Below, piece by piece: positions 52,713 through 64,000 of a DNA stretch of 64,000 bases. Source of the DNA: Phaeoceros laevis (Eukaryota > Anthocerotophyta > Anthocerotopsida > Notothyladales); the NCBI GenBank assembly GCA_049999765.1, contig JBNGIQ010009407.1:1-64000 (forward strand), given 5' to 3'. Both the position numbers and the translations under genes were made by a program. Below the pieces are notes generated by a model. That model saw nothing but the letters and a program-made list of their open reading frames with translations. It was not told the DNA's origin and did no database searches. Position 1 is the stretch's first letter; each line of letters begins with the position of its first letter.

Positions 52713-55700
52713 ATGGCAGCCCTGTTATTCTCTCTGTTTTTCCTGTTTGTTCGGCAAGCAACAGGTTGGTTCTTCTCGCACTTGCGATTACTTTAGATTA
52801 CGCTTTACCTAATTCATCAGTTGGCGAAGTTGTGAGCTGCAATTGCCAAATTTCTTCCAGTAGAACTGGAAGCTAACGCTGACGAGAACTTATCTTGGAT
52901 GTAGCGTCTCCCGTGGCTTCCAAGAGTTCAATTACTTGGGACAGTGGCAGTGTCCTCAAAGCTGGTATTATGGCGCATCTCACAGCGACCTTGCGTGACT
53001 CCAGTGGCAATGCGCTACCAGTTGATCAGTCGGCGGACAACTACAGCAATTATTTATCCTTTGCCTATGCTGACAGTAGTGGGCATGGAATAACTGGCGC
53101 TACACCTGTGGTGCAACTGCTCAAGGTGACTACCATCGGAATCCAGCAAATAACCATGACCTGGACAAAACTTGGAACTTACTCTTTACTTGTCAAAGTT
53201 TCTGGTGAAGAAATTTCGGGATCACCTTTTCAATTTTATGTGACTCCAGGTGACTTCCATGTCCTGATTTTGAAGTTAGTCAGGTTTCTCACCAGCAGGA
53301 CAGTGTAGTTCAGTGCCCCATAACCCACCAGGAAGTATGGCACAACTTTGATGTGCTTAGGCTCATGAGAACCAAATGTTGAAACGTTTTACCCAAGTTA
53401 CTGTGCAGGATTGATGATATCAGTGTTACATCTCTTCAGGACCAGTTCACTATCCTAGTAGCACTGGTGCTTGGCTCAATGATGTCCACTCCTTTCCCAT
53501 AGACTCATTGGCCACACTATGCGTGTTTCTAGTGGATGCCTATGGGAATAATGTAACTTTGTCTGGCGGAGATTCAACGCTCATTGGGAAGCAGTTGAGC
53601 AACCTAGCTGTTGGTTTTAATGGGGTGACGGACTTCACAAGTACAGTTTTCCAACAGACACTTGGAGATGGCAACACCGAACTGGTGACTTTCAACACCC
53701 AACTAGCTGGGAGTTTGAAGCTGCAAGTTGCGAACACAGCGATGCCTACTGAGTTTCTGTCCAACTCGCCTTTCAACCTTTCCATAGCCGTAGGTAACAG
53801 CATTGTTGATATGATGCAACTCAGATGTGCACTGTGTATTCTAGAAGTAGCTTCCTAGGAGTTTCAGGTTTGTCTGAGCCGCTCACCGGCTCCCCTAGCT
53901 CACTCTATTCTTTCTTGCAGTTTACTATCTCAGAAGCCTGATTACAGTGTTCTGTGTCTTATTGGCTTTGATGTTATCCAGGGCCAATCTCCGTGGTCAA
54001 CTCTATTGGCAACTGGTTCCCAGATAGAGTGGCTGTAGTACAAGCAGGACAACAAGCACGATTTATTGTCAGTCAGAGGGACAAATATGGAAACATTGCT
54101 TGTCCAGCGACTGGCAGCAATCAAACTCTAAAGCTATTTGGATCTGTATACGGCGAGTCAGGGCTCAATATCTCCTCCAAAACTAACCAGACATCAGGCG
54201 AAACGACATATATGTTTACCCTCTTCCGTGCGAAAAAATATTCATTTAACCTTCAAGATTCTCTTGGTAGTGTTCTCGGTGGCCTTCCACAAGATCTGGT
54301 GGTTGTTCCGGGTAAGCTAGTGTGGTCTTCATCTTATATGGGGCACACCGAAATTTCAGCTCATTGTAATGATGGTGAACTTCGAGTTAAATGACCTATT
54401 TATTCACATACTAGACGCTGCCCTGTTAGGCCTGTCATGCCATGCATACCTATAAGATTCTCATGTTGCCGATTGGAATGTCCAGGGCCAGTATCCTATC
54501 CATCATGCTCTGCGAGCTTTGTTGTAGTAGTTGCCACTCCTAGTGGTGTACCTGTGTTCTCCGCCGGCCTCATAGCCAGTGTACAGATTCACCTTATGGA
54601 TGCCTATGGAAATGAAGTGAGTACCTTGAGTGGTGCAACAATGCTCGATGGGGACTTCAATAATGTGACATTAACCAATGGTGCCTCTGGAATTTTAAAC
54701 TCCTTGAAGAGTGAAGCAGCAGATGGATCAGGTTATCAAATGCTGACCTTCATCCCTTTGAAGGCGGGCCCGACAATATATCAAATGCATATTGGGCACA
54801 ACTTAGAAAAAGTTAGCAACTCACCGCTTAGCTTTTCAATAAGCGTGGGTAAGTACTAAGTACAATGTCACGTGTTCTGACAAGCCTAACTATATGGCTG
54901 AAAGAGGATCTTATGTTTTGTTGAACTCCTGCATTACAGATATATTGCTCCATACAAACTTTTAGCTTGAGATTTATCTACTTTTCATAGCTTTTGCCAG
55001 GCCCGGCCCGAATAACTTACAACGTTGAATGAGTCTTGCATCTTCCATGCTTTCTAAGGCCGCAGTGTTTTTGTGCCTATCAGGGGAGTTGTCACCGAGG
55101 AGTTGCACAGCAAGCTGGCAGCTGGGAAACTCTCAGTCTGGAAAGGTTGGGCAACCGGTGACTGTAAGAGTCTATATGATGGATTGTTGTGGCAACAACT
55201 TGACAACAGCAACTGGTTTCTACCTTTATCCGCAATTTAATGTGGCCTTAGATGCCACGGAGCAGTCTGGCTCTGATGCGTTTCCGAAGGGAATTGATGG
55301 AAGTATTACATCCAACAATGGTGATGGCTTTACGGACCTCACGTTTGTCCCTATTTTCGCAGGCGTAGCAAACGTACATGTTTATGTTGTTGCCTATTCT
55401 GCATCTACGGAGGTGAAGAACAGCCCACTCAGTATCTCACTCGAAGCAGGTCATTCATCATGTTTGTCAGATTTAGAAACCAGATGGAGTCATCATTGCG
55501 GGGCCTGAAGCTGTGTACAGGGACCTAATGTCTATGTTGAAGGTTTTGTTGCTCTCAATTGATACGATGCATGTGGTGCATTTCAGGTGGAGTTATGATG
55601 CAAATGTGCTATGCCTACTGGCCCAGTGGTCAAGTCTTTCGTGCTAACAGCACAGCACACCTGACAGTCGTGCAACTTGACCAATATGAGAATGTCGTAT

Positions 55701-58700
55701 GCCCCAATACCTTTAGGTCTGATAAAGCACAATTCAACGGAACTGTATATCATATGTCCGATCTCTCTATCAGCACGCCTTTAGCTGGAGTGACAGTGAC
55801 TGTGGCCGGCCCCACGAGTGGAACCTATAATGCGACGTGGTTGTTGACAGAGGCCTCTGCTGGGTACAGTGTTAGTATAACAGGACTCGTGCAGGCTGGC
55901 ACTACCGTTGCAACGTACTACCCCATACAGGCCATTGAAACTGATCTTACTTTTTCAATTCTGCCAGGTAAGGATCAACCCCATCTACTCAATGTAGCAC
56001 TTCAGAGTGTTTTTGGATTGACTTATTCTTAGTCCATGCAGGTACACCGGATGTGAAACATTCTGTGGTGCGTCTTGGCAGCAACTTTGGGGATCCATTG
56101 CCTTCCAGCTGTCCCTTGAAGATCGTACATGCAGGCTTTATTGACAAAGTCTCCGTTGAGCTGCGGGACGGGCATTCAAACATAATAGCATCCATTCAAG
56201 GCTCCAAGGATGCATTTACATTTTTGAAGTTCAGTCTGGCTGTGTTAAATGGCTCAACCGACATCACAGCTAGAGGACTCACCAGCGTGGAGAACATACC
56301 CAATCCAGATGGTTCCTCCCTTCAAGCTATAAATTTCTTACCCATGGTTGCAGGGTTGTTCAACCTGCACATTTCTGGCGCAAATGGTGAAACCCCCGTG
56401 TGTGGGACAATGCAACTGAAAATTATGGCAGGTGAGGAAAAACGTGAAAACATTGAAGGATTGAGGATATTTCTTACTGGTAGATAATTCCTTCAACTAA
56501 GTTTTTGAGAGAAAATTTTGTTCGTTAGTTACAAATCGCATTGGCTATTAATATTAGTGCTTACAGGTGCACTGTCAGTGTCTCATAGTATTGGTAGCTG
56601 GCAATCGGGTACAAGTACGGTACAAGCAGGGGCCACCTTAACCTTGATGGTGCTACTGCGGGATGTATACAACAACTCTTTCACAGCGGACTTCAGAGAT
56701 GAGGGCAGTGTGTGGAACAAGAACTTCAGATTTAGTGTAGTGAAGGTTCTGAAATATCAGGATGCAATAGCAAATGTGTTGCAATCTGATGTGGATCCTG
56801 ATGGATTCAGTCCTATAGCCTTCAGCCCTACACGGGCAGGCCAGTTGCAGCTAGAGGTGGGTAACAGTGATGAAGATGAAGTTATTGTAGGCTCTCCCTT
56901 TAACTTCACAGTCACAGCAGGTAGAGCCCGTACTCCTATTTGTTGAAATTACATGACTTGCGTTGGTCTGTAGTGATTGACATTTTTGTACAGGTGATGC
57001 ATCTGTTCAAAGTTGCATAGGAAGTTGGTTAGGAGGAACAAATACCTTCCAAGCGGGCACGAAAATCACCTTTGCAGTTTTAATGAAAGACATGTTTGGG
57101 AATACCTTAAACTCAGAAAACGGCGCCTCCGACTTCGCTACACTGACAATGTCTGTGCTTGTTGGGGCCGGTAGCAAGGTCATTCCTTACAGTGAAGGCA
57201 GCATTTCAAAGGACAAGTCTACAGGATATCAGTACCTCAGTTTTGAGATGCAGATGATGGGCCAGTTTCTCCTGCAGGTTGTATCCGGAAGTCAGACCTT
57301 GATGGGATCGCCCTTCCCCTTCACGATTGTAGTTGGTACAATCACATCTGCTCATTCAGGTTTGAAGTTCATCTGTAAGTTATAGATATTGCTCATAACT
57401 TCGTTGAACTTCACATGATGGCAGGTCGTCCAATGGTAACAAGGTGTACAGGATCCTGGCTCAACCAGGTCAACACATTTCAAGCCGGCTATTCTACTGC
57501 CACTCTGATTGTCCAGCTGGTAGATAGCTTCGGAAATGCCGTCACTCAAGCTAATGGAGGAATCCCTCTTTTTCTCTTCACAGTGGGAGTGGTTGGTCAG
57601 TCCAGCATAAATGCTGTGCTGGCTAACCTGACTCAGGTACCTGGGCAGCAGATCACATTTGTTCCCCTTCAAGAAGGATCCTTTCAACTTCGAGTTGGAA
57701 GCAAAGACAGCATTGTCGGCTCACCATTTTCTTTCATTGTAGTTCCAGGTGCACAGCAGTTTGTTTCCCACATTCCCCTTCTTCTGCAAGAGTTGTCATC
57801 ATGCTAAAGTTCACAGCATTTGCAGGTCCCCTGTCAATACCTTCTTGCATAGCAGCATGGAAAAACAATATCAACAGTTTCACCTCTGGCCAACAAACAA
57901 ATCTTAGTCTTCAGCTGATGGATGCTGCGGGCAATGCTCTAACCACTTTCACAGGACGAATCGACAACCTTCATGTGGCACCCAATCTAGGCGTCCCAAA
58001 TGCGATCCAGGATGTGGAAGTGTCAGCTGCCCAGTCTGGCTACGTCTACATTAGCTTCAAAACCTCCACAGCAGCTCAGGGCATCCTTTTGAGAGTGGGC
58101 ACAATTGTCGGAGGATCTTGGCAATTTCAAGTTTCAAACTCGCCAATTTCATTCAACGTCGAACCAGGTGTGGGATGTAGTCCACTGTACTCAAGTTGAT
58201 GCGAGTTCCGTTCAAAGTTACTAGGTACTAGCAGAAATTGGTACAAATGCCGTATAATTTTCTCTGAAATATGTGAGCTCGAGCCTTTTCACACAAAACA
58301 AGTGGATGGGGGTATTCATCTTTTCTACTTTTCGTTATGATCTTCATAAAGTGTCAAGATTTTTTTCCTCGTGCGCTAAGGCTGCCCACTGAGGGCTCTT
58401 TCACTGTGAACTTGAAAGTCTGTTATACACTGGTATAAAAATTCTATCAGACCACTCTCTATTCCAGGACCTGCCCAAGCCTCTGCATCGACTGGAGCTT
58501 GGAGAAGTGGCATGAACCAGTACCAAAGACCTGCACTTGCACAGTTCGTCATCACACGGAGGGATGCTGCGGGGAATCCTGTTTACACAAAAAAAGGACA
58601 ACCCCTTCTTGCCCTCCAGGCTACTCTGACTGTTGTGAATTCCAGACGGATGGTGACCATGGTAAATCAATCTTGGACAATGTTTCCTGATCAACCATCA

Positions 58701-61700
58701 GCACCTTCGCAGCTGCTCGTCTTCAGGCCAGGTGACGATGGCTCCTTTCTCCTAAGCGTATTTGACAACAGCGGGGCCATTCTTGGCGGTCCATTCCTGA
58801 TGTGGTACTTTTCAGGTGTGTATCAAGGACTTGCATTATCCTATATCTAGATTACTTTTGAGACTGCAAGGTGCTTGACTTGGCAATGATATGGTTGTCA
58901 ATTGCAGGAAATGTTGCTCCAAGCAAGTGTACACTAGCTGGACCTGGACTGTCTGATTCAACTGCAGGGACTCACACTTCTTTCTTGGTGCAGCTATCCG
59001 ACGTCAATGGGAACAATCCCCAAGAAGTTACACAACTCTCTACAATAGGGGGCCTGACAGCAGTGTTACTGATGCATAACTCGAGCTATGAGTTGCCTAT
59101 CTCAATTGCACGCGATCCTGATCCAGCAGGTGGTGCACTTTACACTGCTTCCTACACACCCTACATAGCTGGAATTTATGAGATACTAGTATACTATGCA
59201 GGAGTGCTCCTAAAAAGTAACTTAACAAAGAGCGTCTTCCCAGGTGCTTCCATCTCTCCTCTTTGCTAGCTCTAAAGATAATCAAGTCAGAAGGTGCCTA
59301 AGTAAAAAAAAAAAAACTGTTGGATCACAGGACCTCTAGATGCGGCACATTGCAGTGCACAGGGGCCTGCTCTATTGAGCCCACAGAAACCAGGAAATTC
59401 CCTTACATTTAGTGTGTATGTGTATGACTCTCAAGCTAATAATGTCCCGCATTCTACCATACAAGTTGTATTGGTGCCAGCAAATGGAACAAATGTGAGC
59501 AGTATTGACATTGACGCAATTGGGGTGGCAAAAGTGACTCTGTCGGTGACCAAAGCTCCTCTGAGTTACCTCATATATGTCTTGGTGGCACCTAGTGCTG
59601 CGTATCATGCTTCGAGTGATGAGAGCATGGCGCTGGTTATGAAGGAGACCTCTATTTTCCTACAAAACGTACAAGGAAGTCCCTATTCAATGGTGGTTCA
59701 GGCAGGTGAGATAGATATTGCTCTTTAAGAGCCTCCCTCGCCACCACTTTTGTTCTAGTTGGTGATCAGTATTCCAGCGTCCACAGTGACGAAGTGTTGG
59801 AACCGACTCTATACTTTAATCTAACCTAATCTAAAGACATGCTTCTGAGCCGGTTGGGTCAATGGGCAAAGGATGAAAAGTTCCATTGACATGACATTTG
59901 TACTTCTGCATCAGGAACTCCTAATGCTAGCTTGTCTAGTGCTTCTGGTAATGGACTCAATGGCCATGCTTCATTAAACGAATGGAATCCCATTATTGTA
60001 ACACTCTTAGATAGTTATGGAAATCCTGCCTCTGGATATAGTTCTATGCTTGCACTGGGTATAACAGGTGCTGGGAACTTTGAGTCATCAGGGTTTGAGG
60101 ATCAAGGGAATGGCCAGTATATTTCGCAGTTCAAGCCTCTTGAAACAGGGGGCTATCAAATAGCAATATCCTTACAAGGAATTGCGCTGCATGGCAGCCC
60201 ATGGAACACAACAGTTGTCGGTGAGCTTTGGACCCCATATCTTACCTGTGCTCAGTGGTCTGCAAGACCAATGTGTATGAGTGTTCATGAATTTACTCTG
60301 TCTGCAGACACACTATTGCCAAGAGCTGCAAATGACACTGCCACTACTCTGGATGGCCTTCCTATCAGCATCAAAGTCACTGAAAATGACAAAGTCTTCT
60401 TTGGAACCATAGCAGTCACTGCAGTGCAAATGGTAAGTCAATGTTCAGCTTTGTCAATCAGTAAGTGCTTTTTCGCTTGGCTGATTTCTCGATCTTCGGC
60501 ATTTCTGCTTTGTATAGGCTCCAAAGAACGGATATGTAACTATCACAAAGAACAACTTGTTGTACACACCGAACTATCAGTTTTATGGGACTGATCTGAT
60601 GAGCTACACCATAGAGGATGGCTATCATCGTACGGACTCCGCATTTGTGATAGTGAAAATCGACATCAGACCCCCACATTTCGTGTCCATGCCATTCGAG
60701 CTCGCTGCATTTGAGGGCATTGTTCTGCCAAGGTACGGGTAAGCACGTTACCATTCAAGCTACTTTTCACTATATTAGGTTATTCATAGCAGCAAGGACT
60801 TGTGGCGAACCAAGCTGGATGAAACCACTGCCGTGTAATGTGTCATTTACTGAAGTGACAATTCGGCGTGCAGTGGGATAGATGGAATATCAATTGCTTA
60901 TAGCCGTCCAGATGTTGTGATATATTCGCAAGTATCCTCCAGCAGTGGCAGTGTCTACTTGACCTCTCCAGTCTCAGATGGCAGTCTCAGCCTTGCTGGA
61001 ACCGTGACAACAGTCAATAGCAGCTTGCAAAATGTCCATTATATTGGGTACTCTTCAAACTATGAGCTGCACAGAGTTGCTTTGCCTTTCTTTGGCGCAA
61101 CATGAAAGGTCCTTCGGTGGTTGATAGTCATGTCAGTCTCCTTGACTGCTATAACATGTGTTAAGGATGTACGCATGTTCTGCAGGGAGACATATTTTAA
61201 TGGAAATGATACCATCACATTTACGTTGTCTGACGGGCAGGGCATCAGCGATATTCAAACCGTTACTGTGATGGTCCAGGCAGTCAACGATCCTCCATTT
61301 GTGTCAGCACCCTCAATCTTGGAAGTGCGCTCACTGTGGGTGAATTTTGGGGGAGCAACCATTCCAGGGATTGTTGTTGGGGACCCCGATGAGAGGGATG
61401 TTAGAGGTGAGGATGGAAGTTGAGCAGTCCTTTGGAGATTCCTTCGTTCTCGCATGTTGTAGTCTACTGAACAGTCAACCATTGCCGCCCTGCAGCGGAT
61501 TCATCAGCTCTAGATCTCGTGGTGTTACTGCAGCTGACTGGGGGCCTCTTGAAAGCTTCATTGCCACTTCTGTATCGGCGGGACATAGTATTGATGGATA
61601 AGTCAGACAAGGTTTGGAAAAGCAGGTCAGAGGAGCCTGGTGATAAAGATCCTGTGAGCGTGAAGGGACTAGGAATTCGATTTACTGCTCCGGTGGATGT

Positions 61701-62895
61701 GTGCAACAGCATACTTAGTCAACTCATATTTGCAAAGGATGACCTAAATGCAAGTTCATACTATCATCAGGTTCGTTGCAACAGTACAGCAAGTTGTGCA
61801 TGTGCTGATGCCAGCCATTCTGAGATGCATGCAGATATCCACAAACTCGGTGAACCTGCTAGTGAGCGTCAATGATATGGGGAATTTTGGATGCTATCAA
61901 ACTTGTGACTCAAACAAGACTGTTCCTCTTCTAACGACCATGACCATTGAGGTCGAACTCCTTGACTGGCTGACAAAGTTGGAGAACCTGTGGGCTGAAA
62001 CTCTCCGTAAGGGCTCGTCTCCAACCCTGCCTTGATTCCCGGAAGAGTTGAAGCGATGCACTAAGTAGTTCTCAGAGGTCAGGTTGAAAAAATTGGACTT
62101 ACACCAAACTGTCATGGCTGCAGGGGCAACCAGAAGAATACTTGGCAGCACTGGTGGATCAGTCAGTGCTGCCTGTCTAGTATTGTTTGCAATTATGTTG
62201 CAACTTGGACGCAAAGCACATGCTGAGCGCAAGGCAGCTCGATATGACGATGTTGAAGAGCTCAACCAAGAACTTCTCTGTGAACAGTCGAGGGCAAGTA
62301 CTCAGGCTGTGACAATGTGGAGCATGTCATGTAGACCTCCAGGCAATAAATTCTGGCCTGGAACTTGATGGACATGCTTTTCTGAATGGCATCACATTCG
62401 CTTACAGATATTCAACCCAATGTGGATCCCATCGGCTGCTGGGGATCCTGATTTTCGTGTCTCTTCCACCCCAAATCCTCTACAACTACAGCTGCGCAAG
62501 CTTGAGTTCAGAAAAAGGCTCGTTAGCAAACACTGGAAGATGCTTCACTGACTCCATTCTGGTTGCACTCCCAATTGCATGCTGTGCTGACTCATACACT
62601 CGAATGCAGGTTAAGCAAGGTGAACAAAGAAGTTGAAAAGCAGGTATTGAGTGGCTTCAAAACAACACCTGATGCACTTGATGAGAGTTCCCAACCATTG
62701 ATCTCCCAATCAGACCCAAGCAACTCTGGAGAGATACCTCCAGGGGAGGCTCGCAAGAGTAGGTAAGTTCGTCTGATGGGGAGTAAATGTCTTACCGTCT
62801 TTGCCTCCAGAGCACGTCTGCAAGTTTTGGCGACAAAAACGCACCCACAATCTACTCACAAAATGGAGCTGTGCAGGTGGAAACAGAAATATTGA
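52713..62895 (+). CDS. Giant filamin/cadherin-like repeat membrane protein, GEX2-like
   Basis: I traced 26 exons that join in phase to about 2,340 residues. Exon 1 (52713-52764) is a signal peptide, MAALLFSLFFLFVRQATG. Exons 2-16 (52905-53249, 53440-53793, 53982-54311, 54486-54848, 55084-55449, 55587-55967, 56042-56431, 56567-56920, 56994-57335, 57425-57748, 57826-58167, 58468-58815, 58908-59243, 59331-59705, 59915-60220) each encode one Ig/filamin-like module. A typical module has a Cys/Trp start, D-x-YGN in the middle and SPFxFxVxPG at the end; every one is bounded by phase-1 introns. Exons 17-22 (60308-62006) resemble cadherin-like repeats (YTPNYQFYGTDLMSYTIEDG, VNDPPFVS). Exon 23 (62124-62308) carries a TM segment (SVSAACLVLFAIMLQLG), followed by a basic tail. 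Arabidopsis GEX2, a sperm adhesion protein, has filamin-like repeats and a TM anchor but is about half this size. The exons after 62308 are less sure. Confidence 0.82.
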
Positions 62896-63262
62896 AGATG
62901 AGGTTGGCTAGTAAGCTGCTAATAGGGCCATCTGGTGGCTGTGCCTAAACGCTTATTACTTTCAGTGATTTAGTGACGTGTCGCATGGTCCAACAGACTC
63001 CAACTTACTACGCAGACCATTGGTAACGGTTACACTTCCCGCCTGATATTGAAACAACGGGAAGACAGATTGGAATGTTGGTGGTGGGGTGCTGAACTTA
63101 GGTCCCCTGAGTCAAGTCAGCAATTCTCGGTGAAGCCTGTGAGCCTCTCTGCTTGTTCGGATGCCCGAGACTGTATTGGAGCTCGGAGAGATGGGGGCAT
63201 CGGCCTTGGTGAGGTTTATCTGAAGGTCAGACCGGAACAGGGAGTGTCTTCTGATTGTTGGA

Positions 63263-63994
63263 ATGGAGGGACGAAGGGTGAGCTATATGCGGTGCAGGAA
63301 GGACACGCAGTGCAAATGCAGCATGTGTGAGGAAAGCATTGATGCTACTCGGGATCTACGATCGGCCAGTAAACCTATGTTTCAATCCGAAATCGGTGAT
63401 TTGTCCACATTTGAGCAACTGTCTTCTCTGCGTCTTCCGGTAAGCAATGAGGTCAGGGTAACGGAGGGTCGGAAGGCCAGGAAGGACCACGTCTTTGCCA
63501 CGCCGGTGCTGGAGGATGAAGTGCAATCGTCAGTAGCTGGCGAGATGGTGGAGCCGAATAGGAAGGTCAAGTTCAGGGAGCGCAGGCAAGGGGTGAGAAA
63601 GCTCAAGGTGTGGAGAAGGCCGGGATGGGACTTCTTAAACAAGGTGCGCAGATGGTGGAGGATTTGGGTGCTAATTTTGGCGCTGGCAATTTTACTGGAG
63701 GTTGTGGTGCCGGGGGTAACTACCGTTGTACTGGAGCCGAAGCTTGGGGCAGGGTTTGTGATGGATCTCGCAGAACAATGTGGGAAGGGTGCAGACGCTT
63801 TGAATCGACTATTGTGTTTCCAGAGCAAGCTTTCTAGAGCTCTGGCTGATGAGCACGAAGTTGCTGTAGTCAACTGCACTGGTGGCGACTCGAATTGGAA
63901 ACTCAATGAAGTACACAATGACTTTCGTACTCCCCCTGTGCAAGATCATTTGTGTCTTGGATGTTGTATTGCTGATGTGGTTCCCTTGTTCTAG
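63263..63994 (+). CDS. Conserved plant single-TM protein with Cys-rich N-terminus
   Basis: A 243-residue ORF. The N-terminal CRKDTQCKCSMCEESIDATR resembles a short conserved cysteine cluster (CxC..C..SI.ATLDL) that I recall from an uncharacterised plant membrane-protein family. A Lys/Arg-rich middle (KVKFRERRQGVRKLKVWRRP) leads to a TM helix (IWVLILALAILLEVVVPGV) and a C-terminal part with EPKLGAGFVMDLAEQCGKGA and CTGGDSNWKLNE. No function is known. The stop at 63992-63994 may lie in an intron, since the tail after NDFRTP looks atypical; the window ends six bases later. Confidence 0.65.
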   Translation: MEGRRVSYMRCRKDTQCKCSMCEESIDATRDLRSASKPMFQSEIGDLSTFEQLSSLRLPVSNEVRVTEGRKARKDHVFATPVLEDEVQSSVAGEMVEPNRKVKFRERRQGVRKLKVWRRPGWDFLNKVRRWWRIWVLILALAILLEVVVPGVTTVVLEPKLGAGFVMDLAEQCGKGADALNRLLCFQSKLSRALADEHEVAVVNCTGGDSNWKLNEVHNDFRTPPVQDHLCLGCCIADVVPLF

Positions 63995-64000
63995 ATTGGC

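Overview
This is nuclear DNA of a land plant. Genes have short GT-AG introns (about 50-300 bp), base composition looks balanced by eye, and the gene set is plant-type: PLS-class PPR proteins with DYW-type C-termini, CYP72-clan P450, GT47 and GT14 glycosyltransferases, a DUF247 fragment and a plastid-type Ycf45/SPD1-like ATPase. Two PPR proteins carry KKPA in place of the PG box, and one ends in GRP rather than DYW. These are marks of the DYW:KP class linked to U-to-C organelle RNA editing, which is known from hornworts, ferns and some lycophytes. With the compact introns this points to a hornwort (Anthoceros-like), but that is inference. Assembly gaps of 100 N and 10 N are present.

Layout. 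1-5.6 kb: the 3' part of a WG-rich/KH/degenerate-J-domain protein gene, then an intact nine-exon Ycf45/SPD1-like gene (copy A). 6.2-9.9 kb: a five-exon P450 between two direct copies of a ~215 bp repeat, and a tRNA-Glu(CTC). 10-14 kb: a decayed receptor-kinase gene, a small secreted-protein gene and an unrecognised ORF. 14-22.5 kb: a multi-RRM hnRNP F/H-like gene and an ARAD-like GT47 gene, each followed by a copy of the same ~1.2 kb repeat. 22.6-28.7 kb: a broken RPL3 duplicate, an SNF2 pseudogene, the SRP receptor beta gene and intact RPL3. 29-36.2 kb: a PPR gene, a gap-broken DUF247 tail, a second PPR gene (partial), a Raf-like kinase scrap and a PPR pseudogene. 37.2-49.5 kb (minus strand): Ycf45/SPD1-like copy B (complete apart from a gap), copy C (N-terminal repeats only, no ATPase) and an E-type PPR gene. 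A fragment of the PPR 3' end between C and B marks a tandem-duplication junction. 50-52.2 kb: convergent 5-formyltetrahydrofolate cyclo-ligase and GT14 genes. 52.7-62.9 kb: a 26-exon gene for a ~2,340-residue membrane-anchored protein with 15 filamin/Ig-like modules (one per exon), cadherin-like modules and a C-terminal TM segment, resembling gamete adhesion protein GEX2. 63.3-64 kb: a conserved plant single-TM protein.

Themes. Several genes act in organelles: PPR editing factors, the Ycf45/SPD1-like ATPases and possibly the cyclo-ligase. Others serve the secretory pathway and cell surface: SRP receptor beta, GT47, GT14 and the GEX2-like protein. The window is marked by segmental duplication, with repeat pairs bracketing genes and partial gene copies. 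The most unusual part is the trio of Ycf45/SPD1-like paralogues, whose N-terminal regions carry 1, about 6 and 3 copies of a charged-helix module plus a 25-residue minisatellite-coded repeat that reaches about 15 copies in the ATPase-less copy C.
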